Shown piece after piece: positions 1-8,071 of a stretch of 64,000 nt of DNA. Each line of letters opens with the position of its first letter. Positions within the stretch are counted from its first letter, which is position 1. The DNA comes from Paenibacillus sp. V4I3 (GTDB lineage Bacteria; Bacillota; Bacilli; Paenibacillales; NBRC-103111): NCBI RefSeq assembly GCF_030817215.1, contig NZ_JAUSZA010000001.1:2888501-2952500 (forward strand). The letters are read 5' to 3'. The notes under the pieces are model-generated. The model was not told the DNA's origin and did no database searches. It was given only the letters and a program-made list of their open reading frames with translations. The translations under genes and the position numbers were made by a program.

Positions 1-245
1 ATGCCCAGCTCCTGCATTAAACGCAATACCTTCTTGTGATTAACCACAAGGCCATGCTGGCGGTACAACTCATCCTGTACGCGTCGGTAGCCGACAGTCT
101 TGTTACGCCGTTCGAATATGGCTGTAAGTTGCAGTTTCAGATCTTCGTCAGGATCATGGTTGCTTCTTTTCAGATAGCTATAGTATCCACTACGACTGAT
201 GCCAAGGTATTGGCATAATCCTTTTATGCTTTGTCTGTTCTTCAT
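1..245 (-). CDS. IS3-family transposase OrfB, N-terminal part (truncated by window edge)
   Basis: Translating the minus strand from the ATG at 245 gives about 81 residues starting MKNRQSIKGLCQYLGISRSG and going on through a YYSYLKR segment to the GYRRV and LVVNHKKVLRLM motifs. These are typical of the region just before the DDE integrase core of IS3-family OrfB. The ATG overlaps the OrfA stop (ATGA). The frame is also open upstream to the slippery site at 302-308, so the product may be made mainly as an OrfAB fusion. The catalytic DDE residues are beyond the window edge. Confidence 0.85.
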   Translation of the reverse strand, partial: MKNRQSIKGLCQYLGISRSGYYSYLKRSNHDPDEDLKLQLTAIFERRNKTVGYRRVQDELYRQHGLVVNHKKVLRLMQELG

Positions 246-571
246 TTGGTCGACAACGATGTGCTTACAGTATGCACCTCCTGATTCAAGATTTGTAACC
301 ACTTTTTTAGCACGTCTACCTCCAATTGTAGCCTACGGAGTTCGCGCTCTTGTTCGGTCTCCGTTCGTTTTGGATCTCCCCGACCATCCTTAAATGCGGT
401 GTCTCCAACTTCCCGATACTTCCTCACCCATACCTTAATTCGATCTTTATCCTGAACTCCCAAATGAATAGCAATGGACCTCTGACTCCAGCCCTCCACC
501 GTGTGAAGACGAATTGCCTCCATCTTAAGTGATTCAGGATAATGCTTAAACTTTTGCCCTTTCAAAGCCAT
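242..571 (-). CDS. IS3-family transposase OrfA (helix-turn-helix subunit)
   Basis: This 109-aa protein is the DNA-binding half of an IS3-family transposase. It has the usual pattern: an N-terminal helix-turn-helix (residues about 10-60, with ESLKMEAIRLH and IKVWVRKY) followed by a Glu/Leu-rich coiled coil (ERELRRLQLEVDVLKKWL) that mediates multimerisation. The start is the ATG at 571, preceded by an AGGGGGTG ribosome site. A slippery heptamer A AAA AAG lies inside the coiled-coil codons at 302-308; a -1 slip there joins OrfA in frame with OrfB to make the OrfAB transposase. An AGGAGG-like sequence follows the heptamer at about 275-281, the position where a stimulating Shine-Dalgarno element is often found. 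Confidence 0.9.
   Translation of the reverse strand: MALKGQKFKHYPESLKMEAIRLHTVEGWSQRSIAIHLGVQDKDRIKVWVRKYREVGDTAFKDGRGDPKRTETEQERELRRLQLEVDVLKKWLQILNQEVHTVSTSLSTK
302..308 (-). other. Programmed -1 frameshift site A AAA AAG
   Basis: The minus strand reads A AAA AAG in the OrfA frame (codons CTA AAA AAG). A -1 slip enters the OrfB frame, which stays open through to the OrfB ATG and beyond. This is the canonical IS3-family frameshift heptamer. Confidence 0.8.
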
Positions 572-679
572 AAAAAAACACCCCCTAGAATTTCATCGGT
601 TTAACCCTAGGGTTTTTCCAATGTCTATTCTAAAGGGTGCACTTCAAACAAAAGCTAAAGGGCTTTTTATACTTGATTG

Positions 680-1879
680 CTAAGCTTCTTTCAGCACATC
701 ATTTACCTGCTGCCAAGCCCAATCGAGCTCTTCCTTCGTAATCGTAAGAGGCGGAGCCAAGCGAATAATGTGCTCGTGTGTTTCTTTGCACAGTAGACCC
801 TTCGCTTTCAGCTCTTCACAGAACGGACGCGCTGAAACCTTAAGGTCAATGCCAATGAACAGCCCCCGGCCGCGAATCTCCGTAATCTGCGGAGATTGAA
901 TTTCTTGAAGCCGCTTCAGGAAATAAGCGCCAAGCTCATCCGAGCGCTCTGCGAGCCGCTCGTTAAGGGTGACCTCCAGCGCCGCGATGGCGACGGCGCA
1001 GCCGAGCGGATTACCCCCGAACGTCGAGCCGTGGGAGCCCGGCTCGAAAACATCAAGAACCTCTCGATCACCGGCGACCGCCGAGATCGGGAACACGCCG
1101 CCGCCAAGGGCTTTGCCCATGATGTACAGGTTCGGCGTTACGCCTTCCCAGTCGCAGGCGAAGCGGCGACCCGTACGGCCGAATCCCGTCTGGATTTCGT
1201 CCGCGACGAACAATACGTTATTCGCCTGACATAGCTCATAACATTCCCGCAGGTAACCGGCCTGCGGAATCACAATACCAGCCTCGCCTTGAATAGGCTC
1301 GAACAGGAAACCCGCCGTGTTCGGCCCGATGGCCTCACGCAGCGCCGCCGCATCCCCGTAGGGAATAATGCGGAAACCCGGCGTAAAAGGCCCAAAGTCG
1401 CGTTGATATTCCGGCGACGAGGAGAAGGAAGTGATCGTCACTGTCCGTCCGTGGAAATTCCCTTCACAGACGATAATTTCTGCTTGATCGGCGGGGATTC
1501 CTTTCACTTCGTAGCCCCACCGACGAACGGCTTTTACAGCGGTTTCGACCGCTTCGGCCCCAGTATTCATCGGTAAAATCATCGGCTTACCGGTGTAACT
1601 CGCTAATTTTTCATAAAACGAACCTAATGTCTCGCTATGGAAAGCTCTAGATGTCAGTGTAACCTTCTCGGCTTGCTCATGAAGCGCTCTCAGAATGTGA
1701 GGATGACGATGTCCTTGATTTAAGGCGGAGTAAGCGCTAAGCATATCCATGTAACGGTTGCCTTCCGGATCCTCGACCCATACGCCTTCCGCTCTCGATA
1801 TCACGATAGGCAGCGGATGGTAATTGCGTGCCCCGTATTTTTCCGTTTTTTCAATAATCATCGAACTCGTCGTATCCAT
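680..1879 (-). CDS. rocD: Ornithine aminotransferase (ornithine--oxo-acid transaminase)
   Basis: RocD is a cytosolic PLP enzyme that moves the delta-amino group of ornithine to 2-oxoglutarate, giving glutamate semialdehyde in arginine/ornithine breakdown. The 399-aa length is typical. Visible class-III aminotransferase features are [12 protein letters not shown] (about 105-116), the FEPIQGEAG segment, the [13 protein letters not shown] aspartate loop (about 225-237) and the Schiff-base lysine in MGKALGGG (K256). It starts at ATG 1879 after a GGGAGG ribosome site. The arginase gene rocF lies nearby at 5240, and aspA between them, so the stretch looks devoted to amino-acid catabolism, although the genes are not in one transcript. 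The coding region is visibly more GC-rich than the next genes. No terminator was seen between its stop and the IS end. Confidence 0.95.
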   Translation of the reverse strand: MDTTSSMIIEKTEKYGARNYHPLPIVISRAEGVWVEDPEGNRYMDMLSAYSALNQGHRHPHILRALHEQAEKVTLTSRAFHSETLGSFYEKLASYTGKPMILPMNTGAEAVETAVKAVRRWGYEVKGIPADQAEIIVCEGNFHGRTVTITSFSSSPEYQRDFGPFTPGFRIIPYGDAAALREAIGPNTAGFLFEPIQGEAGIVIPQAGYLRECYELCQANNVLFVADEIQTGFGRTGRRFACDWEGVTPNLYIMGKALGGGVFPISAVAGDREVLDVFEPGSHGSTFGGNPLGCAVAIAALEVTLNERLAERSDELGAYFLKRLQEIQSPQITEIRGRGLFIGIDLKVSARPFCEELKAKGLLCKETHEHIIRLAPPLTITKEELDWAWQQVNDVLKEA

Positions 1880-2392
1880 AAGTATTCCTCCCTGACGTGC
1901 AGCTTGTAAGCCAAACTCGCCGGCATTCTCTGTATCTTTCTAATTGTCTCACATAGCGAGCTTGTTTTAATCCATTGTATTCGTCAACTCATGAACGTTG
2001 CAATATAAATCCTATGAGGTAAATCCCCTATGCGTTTGTGCTTCTCTTAGCATATATAAATACATAGCTTTAGACAGTGATACAAGTCTTCACGAAATTG
2101 GCCAAGTTCAATTATTATGTGCAAATCCTTATGAATTGTTGCGATTATGAGAAGACTTGAAATGTCAAAATAGGAAATATTATTAGAAGCGGGCTAAATT
2201 GATCAGTGGTCAAAAATTTATTACAGAACATGTCAGATATGTGCAGGATTCTGGAAAGCGGTCGCGAATTCTTCAGTTGAGCGCTTATGAATGCCATACA
2301 TTGCGTTCAGTTGGTCTAGCGGCAGAGAGTTAGAAGGATTCTCGGAACACCTACTTCGCAACGTCGAGCAATATACTTTGTAGAAAAAAGGA
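1880..2392. other. Divergent intergenic region, rocD / aspA
   Basis: This is about 510 bp of AT-rich sequence between two divergent genes. I see no open frame of note, no hairpin terminator and no convincing sigma-A or sigma-54 promoter. A TGGC-N8-TGCA match lies on the minus strand very close to the rocD start; I rejected it (see the rejected list). Confidence 0.5.
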
Positions 2393-2404
2393 ATGGTGTC
2401 TACG

Positions 2405-3823
2405 ATGACTCATCGCATTGAAAAAGACTTTATAGGTGAAAAACAAGTTCCATCCCAAGCTTATTACGGCATTCAAACGATGCGTGCATTAGAAAATTTC
2501 CCAATTACGGGAGTTAAAATTCATGCAGAGCTCATTACAGCTTTGGCAGAAGTAAAAAGGGCAGCTGCAATAGCGAATATGGAAACACATATGCTGCCCA
2601 AAAAAATCGGCGAACAATTAGTCAAAGCAGTCGAAGAAGTGAGACAAGGTCAGTTACTTGAGGAGTTTATTGTTGATTCTATTCAAGGTGGAGCCGGAAC
2701 CTCCATCAATATGAACATGAACGAAGTGCTTGCTAACAGGACGTTGGAGCTGCTTGGGGAGGAAAAGGGAAATTATTTCCATTGCAATCCGAACAATCAT
2801 GTCAACATGTCGCAATCCACAAACGACGTTATCCCTACCGCCATCAAGATTGCCGCTTACCGTTTATCTGAGCAATTGATAGAGACTATGACTTCACTTC
2901 AGAGTGCTTTTGCCCGTAAGGAAACGGAATTTGATGATGTTATTAAAATGGGGCGAACGCATCTCCAAGATGCAGTTCCTATTCGTATGGGCCAAGAATT
3001 CGGCGCTTATGCACGTGTCCTCCAGCGTGATATCAACCGTATTCGCCATGCTTCTAAGGGACTTTTGACCGTTAATATGGGGGCTACTGCTGTAGGAACG
3101 GGGCTTAATGCGAAGCCTGAGTATGTGGAACGCGTTATGTTTCATCTAAAAGGGCAGGTGGGAATACCCATTGAACTAGCCGAGCATTTGGTCGACGGTA
3201 CCCAAAACATGGATGCCTACACGGAACTCTCCGCTTCCTTGAAAGTATGCGCCGTGAACCTTTCAAAAATATGCAATGATATTCGATTAATGGCTTCAGG
3301 TCCACGCGTCGGCTTAGGGGAGCTGAAACTGCCGCCGAGACAACCCGGATCTTCCATTATGCCAGGTAAAGTCAACCCTGTTATGCCAGAGGTTGTGAAC
3401 CAAGTGGCGTTCCAAGTCATTGGCAACGATCATACCATCTGCTTGGCCTGCGAAGCAGGTCAATTCGAACTTAACGTAATGGGGCCCGTACTTGCGTTTA
3501 ACCTTCTACAATCGCTGAAAATACTGCGGAACGCGGCTGACGTGTTCGAGCGCTTTGCGATTGAGGGCTTGGAAGCCGACCGCGAGCGCTGCGCGACTTA
3601 CGTCGAGCAAAGCTTTGGCATCGTCACAGCCTTAAACCCGCATCTCGGCTACGAAGTCGCCGCGCAATTAGTGAAAGAAGCTGTGCGCACTGGCATGACC
3701 CTCAAAGAGCTCATCCTAGAGCGCGGGCTGCTCACACCTGAGGAGATTGAAGAGATCCTCAATCCAATTCAGATGACCACGCCGGGCATCGCAGGCGAGA
3801 GATTGCTGCAGCCTGCCGACTAG
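2405..3823 (+). CDS. aspA: Aspartate ammonia-lyase (aspartase)
   Basis: AspA deaminates L-aspartate to fumarate and ammonia in the cytosol. The protein belongs to the fumarase/aspartase superfamily. Its signature GSSIMPGKVNP carries the catalytic serine on the flexible SS loop (about residue 316 from the start chosen here). Also visible are GAGTSINMNMNEVLANR, NNHVNMSQSTNDVIPTA and GRTHLQDAVPIRMGQEF. The last two favour aspartase over fumarase (TxxxMxxNE and SSxND-type regions). Two ATGs are possible, at 2393 and 2405. The AAAAAAGG ribosome site ends one base before 2393, which is too close, so 2405 (MTHRIEKDF) is preferred; the protein is then 472 aa. The gene stands alone and ends at a strong terminator. 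Fumarase C is the main alternative assignment. Confidence 0.9.
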   Translation: MTHRIEKDFIGEKQVPSQAYYGIQTMRALENFPITGVKIHAELITALAEVKRAAAIANMETHMLPKKIGEQLVKAVEEVRQGQLLEEFIVDSIQGGAGTSINMNMNEVLANRTLELLGEEKGNYFHCNPNNHVNMSQSTNDVIPTAIKIAAYRLSEQLIETMTSLQSAFARKETEFDDVIKMGRTHLQDAVPIRMGQEFGAYARVLQRDINRIRHASKGLLTVNMGATAVGTGLNAKPEYVERVMFHLKGQVGIPIELAEHLVDGTQNMDAYTELSASLKVCAVNLSKICNDIRLMASGPRVGLGELKLPPRQPGSSIMPGKVNPVMPEVVNQVAFQVIGNDHTICLACEAGQFELNVMGPVLAFNLLQSLKILRNAADVFERFAIEGLEADRERCATYVEQSFGIVTALNPHLGYEVAAQLVKEAVRTGMTLKELILERGLLTPEEIEEILNPIQMTTPGIAGERLLQPAD

Positions 3824-3854
3824 GGCTGGGTGAAGCAAGTCTCGGTTTGTATAG

Positions 3855-3891
3855 AAAAACGCCCCGACTTTTTGAGTCGAGGGCGTTTTTT
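3855..3891 (+). terminator. Rho-independent terminator of aspA
   Basis: The stem AACGCCcCGACT pairs with AGTCGaGGGCGTT around a short T-rich loop and is followed by six Ts. It lies 32 bp after the aspA stop. Confidence 0.85.
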
Positions 3892-3959
3892 GGGATTTCA
3901 AAAAGAATCGTCTAGGGAACGTCTGCGCGGCCATATGAATCAAGAGGAACGACGATGCC

Positions 3960-4340
3960 TTATTTATTTAAATATGTACCTTTTTTAAGCTTATTCCCAA
4001 ACGGATCCGTGATGCAGACTTCTCTGGTATACCATGGGCTCTTTTCAATACCGGGGCGAGAATACTTATATTTCTTTTTCAATAAACCAGTATGAAAAGC
4101 TACTATGTCCACGATTTCTATCCGAACCGCTGCAACCGGGCTGCAATCCCCATAATGCTCAGACAAGTGTAATTTACATTCGCCTAAACTGACCTCCATG
4201 TAAAGCGGCATCTCACTCTCAAAAGCGATGCTCCCACGCTAACGAAAACCCAAGTAATCGATGTAGAATTCCTTTGCCTTATTCTCATCGAACATTCTAA
4301 AAATGGGCGTGACTCCTTTAATAGTTGTTATAACAATCAT
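3960..4340 (-). pseudogene. Glyoxalase/bleomycin-resistance family protein, frame-damaged
   Basis: The two parts of a small glyoxalase-fold (VOC) protein lie in the same frame but are split by a TAG stop at 4239-4241. The N-terminal part starts at ATG 4340 (MIVITTIKGVTPIFRMF, then FYIDYLGFR). The C-terminal part carries MPLYMEVSLGECKLHLSEH and ends CITDPFGNKLKKG, a typical end for the family. Right after the stop, the expected WEHRF is present in another frame, and the reading frame is restored by an extra T in a TTTT run. This points to two compensating one-base changes plus the stop. Full length would be about 126 aa, normal for the family. The ATG overlaps the stop of the upstream DUF1361 gene (ATGA), so the two were translationally coupled. 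A sequencing error is an alternative. Confidence 0.7.
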
Positions 4341-5044
4341 ATCCTTATTTTTTCGTTTGTGTAAGGACCTGAATGTCTTGAGCCGCCTATGGCATTTACG
4401 AGTACATAAAAGGTTACGTAAACCGTCATGATAACAAATCCGACTAAAAAGCAGAAAACGAAGGCTTCTAGATGCAGAGTATTTCGTAGGATATCCAGTA
4501 TTCCGCTTTTGAGTAAAGCGTCCCAACTGTTTAAGCGATATTCTCTTCCCAAAAGTATGCCATACCCGGATAGAAGCGCGGTCAATGCGATGATGAGCCA
4601 TGAAACAAAGTGATTGAATCGCTCTTTCCATATTTTTTGAATCATGTACATGGAGCTGCATCCTAGCAATAGGCCATTCCATGCAAATAAGAAGATGATA
4701 AAAAAATCATACCAATATTTAAAGGAGAGCGTTCCTTTTTGTACATAAGAGTCCTTCAAAATCGTTAAATGAATGAAATCCGTAATGACATACGGAGAGT
4801 TAGGCAGGAATAACAACCAGGCTAAACCGATCATGATCAAAATGAACTTTTTCAAGATCGTAGGTTTTCGAGTATGTATAAAATAGGCTGCCGCTGAAAG
4901 AATGTACGGAATCCAAGCAAGGAATAAATTCCAAATTAGAAATTCAAAGTAGGTTTGGTTTTTGAACAAAAAGTAGACCCCGATTGTGGAAAGCGAGAGC
5001 AAGATCAGAAAGAGATGCAAGTACCAGTGATTCAAGGTTTTCAT
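4337..5044 (-). CDS. DUF1361 domain membrane protein
   Basis: This is a predicted integral membrane protein of about 235 aa with six or seven hydrophobic segments. It carries the conserved family region around WNLFLAWIPYILS, the FLPNSPYVITDFIHL block, and a YWYDFFIIFLFAWNGLLLG segment. DUF1361 proteins are widespread in Firmicutes and Cyanobacteria and have no established function. A GTG start at 5056 is possible, but ATG 5044 has a GGAG ribosome site six bases upstream and is chosen. The stop overlaps the start of the glyoxalase remnant, indicating a two-gene unit. No function is inferred. Confidence 0.8.
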   Translation of the reverse strand: MKTLNHWYLHLFLILLSLSTIGVYFLFKNQTYFEFLIWNLFLAWIPYILSAAAYFIHTRKPTILKKFILIMIGLAWLLFLPNSPYVITDFIHLTILKDSYVQKGTLSFKYWYDFFIIFLFAWNGLLLGCSSMYMIQKIWKERFNHFVSWLIIALTALLSGYGILLGREYRLNSWDALLKSGILDILRNTLHLEAFVFCFLVGFVIMTVYVTFYVLVNAIGGSRHSGPYTNEKIRI

Positions 5045-5143
5045 TGTAGGCTCCACACTTGGTCTATGTATTTGGCAATGAGTGATGCCACCCCACCCAA
5101 GATTATGTCTATATCTTACATTTATTTACTACCTGTAACAAGC

Positions 5144-5190
5144 AAATAACCCGTTATCCTCGCAATTAGCGGAGAGTAACGGGTTTATTT
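5144..5190 (-). terminator. Rho-independent terminator of rocF
   Basis: A long stem (AAATAACCCGTTA pairing with TAACGGGTTTATTT, extended by an inner CGC/GCG arm) lies between the arginase stop at 5240 and the DUF1361 gene. On the minus strand the arm is followed by TTATTTG. The stem is nearly symmetrical. Confidence 0.7.
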
Positions 5191-5239
5191 CATTCGACGT
5201 GTGGTGAGCCTCGCGAAATCATCTGTCAATTGTTTCAAC

Positions 5240-6157
5240 TTATAGAATCTGCTTGCCCAACAAGGAGCTGATTAAGCCGACGGCTAAGTGGGATGTTTTG
5301 TTATTATCGTCGAGAAGAGGATTCACCTCAACGAATTCGGCTGAGGTCACAATGCCTGCTTCATGCAGCATCTCTACGGCCAGATGAGCTTCGCGGTAAT
5401 GAAGTCCACCTTTTACAATCGTGCCTGTTCCAGGTGCTTCAATCGGATCCAGAGAATCGACGTCAAAACTAACATGCACGCCGTCTGTTTTCCTGCTTAT
5501 ATAGTCAATGGCATCTTGCATAATGTAAGCCATTCCTTTGCGATCAATGTCATACATGGTATAGCATTTGATCCCCAAAGAGCGAATGAGTTTCTTCTCG
5601 CCCTCATCGAGGGAACGTGCTGCAATAAGGACGATATTCTCTGCTTTCACTTTGTCATGATTGCCCATAATGCTGGTTAATAAGGGATGCCCCATCCCTA
5701 GACTGACGGCCAATGACATCCCATGAATATTACCGGATGGACTTGTATCGGCTGAATTTAGGTCGGAATGAGCATCGATCCAGATGACGCCCAAGTTTTG
5801 ATAATGGCTGGATAATCCAGCTAATGTCCCGATAGCTATGCTATGATCGCCGCCAATGACGAGAGGAAAGCGTCCTTGCTCCACAACCTGAAAGACTTGC
5901 TCAGCAAGAAGAGTGTTTACCTCGACTACCTCCGCCAAATACTTGAGGTTGGTTTGATCAACTTCAGCTGCCAAAGGAGTCGCTTTATCGTCCGGCAGAC
6001 GGATATCAGCAATATGATCGATTGTGATATCCATTTGCTGTAGACCTCGTATTAAACCTGCTTGTAAAATGGCTTTCGGTCCTTTGCTGGCTCCGCGTCG
6101 ACCTGCTCCAAGATCAAATGGCACAGTAATCGCAGCAATTGTCGGCTTGATACTCAT
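5240..6157 (-). CDS. rocF: Arginase
   Basis: RocF hydrolyses L-arginine to ornithine and urea, the first step of the route completed by RocD at 680-1879. The 305-aa protein has all the dinuclear manganese motifs of the ureohydrolase family: GGDHS (H105), DAHSDLN (D128, H130, D132) and FDVDSLDP (D232, D234). The start at ATG 6157 follows an AGGAG site eight bases upstream. Agmatinase is the main alternative within the superfamily, but the SADTSPSGNIHGM segment after the DAHSDLN motif and the overall length match arginases. It is a monocistronic unit with its own terminator. Confidence 0.95.
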   Translation of the reverse strand: MSIKPTIAAITVPFDLGAGRRGASKGPKAILQAGLIRGLQQMDITIDHIADIRLPDDKATPLAAEVDQTNLKYLAEVVEVNTLLAEQVFQVVEQGRFPLVIGGDHSIAIGTLAGLSSHYQNLGVIWIDAHSDLNSADTSPSGNIHGMSLAVSLGMGHPLLTSIMGNHDKVKAENIVLIAARSLDEGEKKLIRSLGIKCYTMYDIDRKGMAYIMQDAIDYISRKTDGVHVSFDVDSLDPIEAPGTGTIVKGGLHYREAHLAVEMLHEAGIVTSAEFVEVNPLLDDNNKTSHLAVGLISSLLGKQIL

Positions 6158-6514
6158 GCGATCAGCTCCTCTTGTTCGGGCTTCAGATAAAGCTTCGTTT
6201 GTAATTAGATTATCATAACCCAGCTCATAATTGGAGATTTTAATTTGGTTCCTGTGGCAATTGCTGCCGTAAGCAACAGCTTAACTCTTTTATAAAAAGA
6301 TATGTTAGAAAATATAACATCATATGAGCAAAAATATAATAAATGCAAGTGTAAATAGCCATTTTTTATCATCAAAAACAAAGTTAACGTGATATATTGT
6401 TTGTTATTCTAAAAGATGAGGCTTTTAGTGTTATGTATATTGACATTAAATCTTATTTTCATTACGATCATGGTGAATTAAACAATTCATCAGGGGATTG
6501 GAGAACAGGTCCTT
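6158..6514. other. Divergent intergenic region, rocF / GntR regulator
   Basis: This is a 357-bp AT-rich spacer. Several TATAAT-like stretches occur (for example near 6346), but none has a convincing -35 at the right distance. No hairpin, operator palindrome or small gene was recognised. Confidence 0.5.
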
Positions 6515-7204
6515 ATGTTACAAGCAAATGAACTAGACATGTATACCGCAATTAAGGATGCCATTATCGAACAAAAGCTTCGTCCCAATATGCAGTTAGT
6601 CGAAGAAGTGCTGGCAGAATCTTTTGGAGTGAGCCGCACACCTGTACGCAATGTACTCCGCCGACTGGCGAGTGAGAAGTTAGTAACCGTCATTCCTTAC
6701 AAAGGTACTTTTGTTGCTTGCCCATCCACACATGAGGCTAAAGAAGTGTTCGAAATGCGCAGAGTGATTGAAGCGGCGGCGATCCGCAAAGTGTGCGGTA
6801 CGTTAACAGACGATCAGTTTCAACAATTAAAAATAATGCTGGATGATGAGCATGAAGCGCATAAGCAGGGTGATCTACTGGGAGCTCTACGAATTACGGG
6901 TGATTTCCACCTCCGCATTGCTGAATTAGCGAGCAATTATTACTACTATCATTATTTGGAAGAATTGATTGCACTCACTTATGTGATTATCGCCTTTTAT
7001 GGGATGAAGAAAAATAGGTATTGCCATGATCATGAGCAAATTTTAGCGGCCATTAAGCTAGGGGATGCGGATTTAGCTGAACGATTGATGGTTGAACATT
7101 TAAGCGAGATTGAAGCATCTTTGGATTTCGAAGAACATGGTGCGAAGCCGCATTCACTTACAGATATTTTTAAGTCCAGAAGTTATGCAGCCGTCAAAAG
7201 ATAA
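6515..7204 (+). CDS. GntR-family (FadR/FCD) transcriptional regulator
   Basis: This 229-aa regulator has an N-terminal winged helix (residues about 8-72, with ESFGVSRTPVRNVLRRLASE as the recognition region and a PYKGTFV wing) and a C-terminal FCD ligand domain. The FCD domain shows the usual histidine/aspartate positions (EMRRVIEAAA, GDFHLRIAELASN, HDHEQILAAI), which typically bind a metal and a small carboxylate. It sits directly upstream of an ABC importer and an allantoinase. Two TTGyATACAA palindromes, typical of FCD regulators, lie just after its stop. I therefore infer that it controls the downstream operon and senses a ureide or related product. The start at ATG 6515 has an AGG site six bases upstream. 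Confidence 0.88.
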   Translation: MLQANELDMYTAIKDAIIEQKLRPNMQLVEEVLAESFGVSRTPVRNVLRRLASEKLVTVIPYKGTFVACPSTHEAKEVFEMRRVIEAAAIRKVCGTLTDDQFQQLKIMLDDEHEAHKQGDLLGALRITGDFHLRIAELASNYYYYHYLEELIALTYVIIAFYGMKKNRYCHDHEQILAAIKLGDADLAERLMVEHLSEIEASLDFEEHGAKPHSLTDIFKSRSYAAVKR

Positions 7205-7233
7205 ATGAGTTGTAACCTTTTTTTTTAAGGAAG

Positions 7234-7279
7234 ATTGTATACAATTTTGTGTGTGATTTTGAGCGTTAATTGCATACAA
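7234..7279. promoter_or_regulatory. Paired GntR-type operators
   Basis: ATTGTATACAAT (7234-7245) is a perfect 12-bp palindrome. A near copy, TTGCATACAA, lies at 7270-7279. Their centres are 35 bp apart, in the leader between the GntR gene and the ABC operon. The TTGTATACAA form is typical of FCD-type GntR operators. No clear promoter was found around them. Confidence 0.6.
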
Positions 7280-7327
7280 CATGCGAATGCTTCGAACAAA
7301 GTTGAGAGCTATGGAAGGGGCGATGGA

Positions 7328-8071
7328 ATGAAATTAACGGCGAAGCAAGTGGGGAAGAGCTTTGGAGATCGCGTCGTGCTTAAACAAGTTGATTTAACGG
7401 TGAATTCTCATGAATTTATTTGTATCTTAGGGCATAGCGGTTGCGGTAAATCAACACTTCTCAATATGGTGGCCGGATATTTGCTCCCTGATGAAGGTGA
7501 AATAAAGGTCGATGGTGAGATGATAAAAGGCCCATCGAAATCAAGGGGAATGGTCTTTCAGGATCATGCTTTGTTCCCTTGGTACAATGTTCTCGAAAAT
7601 ATTTCATTTGGGCCTGAAGTACAAGGCGCGTCCAAGGCAAAAGCCAAAGAAATCGGCAAGGAATTCCTGAGTCTGGTTGGACTTGAAGCCTATGCGAATC
7701 ATTATCCAGCCGAATTATCTGGCGGTATGAAGCAGCGAGTAGGAATTGCTAGAGCACTTGCGAGCTCACCAGAAATTTTGTTGATGGATGAACCATTCGG
7801 TGCTCTCGATATTTTGACCAGGGACATGATGCGTAGAGAGCTTAGGCGCATATGTGCAAAGCTTAGACCGACTATCCTATTCGTTACACACAGTATTAGC
7901 GAAGCAGTCTATCTAGCTGATCGGGTGGTTGTGATGAAGGATGGCGAAATTGCAGAGACGTTTTCCATCGAAATTGAGCATCCACGCACGTTTGAATCTC
8001 CTGGATTTAGTAAAGCGATGCGCAGCATCGAGCGGATTTTGATGGAAGATGAAACAGAGGAGGCAATCTGA
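7328..8071 (+). CDS. ABC transporter ATP-binding protein (nitrate/sulfonate/taurine type)
   Basis: This is the ATPase subunit of a three-part importer with the permease at 8071 and the lipoprotein at 9000. From ATG 7328 it is 247 aa, with Walker A GHSGCGKST (35-43), Q-loop Q78, signature LSGGMKQR (130-137) and Walker B ILLMDEP (150-156), followed by the D-loop FGALD. The frame is open upstream to a TTG at 7235, but ATG 7328 has a GGAAGGGG site seven bases upstream, and the MKLTAKQVGKSFG start fits the family. The SsuB/TauB/NrtD type does not define the cargo. The allantoinase next door suggests a purine-derived ureide or similar nitrogen compound. Confidence 0.9.
   Translation: MKLTAKQVGKSFGDRVVLKQVDLTVNSHEFICILGHSGCGKSTLLNMVAGYLLPDEGEIKVDGEMIKGPSKSRGMVFQDHALFPWYNVLENISFGPEVQGASKAKAKEIGKEFLSLVGLEAYANHYPAELSGGMKQRVGIARALASSPEILLMDEPFGALDILTRDMMRRELRRICAKLRPTILFVTHSISEAVYLADRVVVMKDGEIAETFSIEIEHPRTFESPGFSKAMRSIERILMEDETEEAI

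Larger units (their letters stand above)
1..646 (-). mobile_element. IS3-family (IS150-type) insertion sequence, partial
   Basis: The element runs off the left edge of the window. Its visible end lies at about 646, where the minus strand begins with TGAAGTGCACCC, an IS150-type terminal inverted repeat, followed by a short leader and the two overlapping frames orfA and orfB. It is inserted about 33 bp from the stop codon of the ornithine aminotransferase gene. The other terminal repeat, the end of orfB and the target duplication lie outside the window, so intactness cannot be judged. Confidence 0.85.

Noticed and set aside
896-1576. Plus-strand ORFs of up to 112 aa inside rocD
   Set aside because: They are shadows of the GC-rich rocD gene in other frames.
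1880-1935. Sigma-54-like TGGC-N8-TGCA on the minus strand before rocD
   Set aside because: GG and GC have the right spacing, but the site is so close to the start codon that transcription would begin inside the ribosome site. The remaining consensus bases also fail.
7235-7327. TTG start of the ABC ATPase
   Set aside because: It would put the GntR operators inside the coding region; ATG 7328 has a good ribosome site and family fit.
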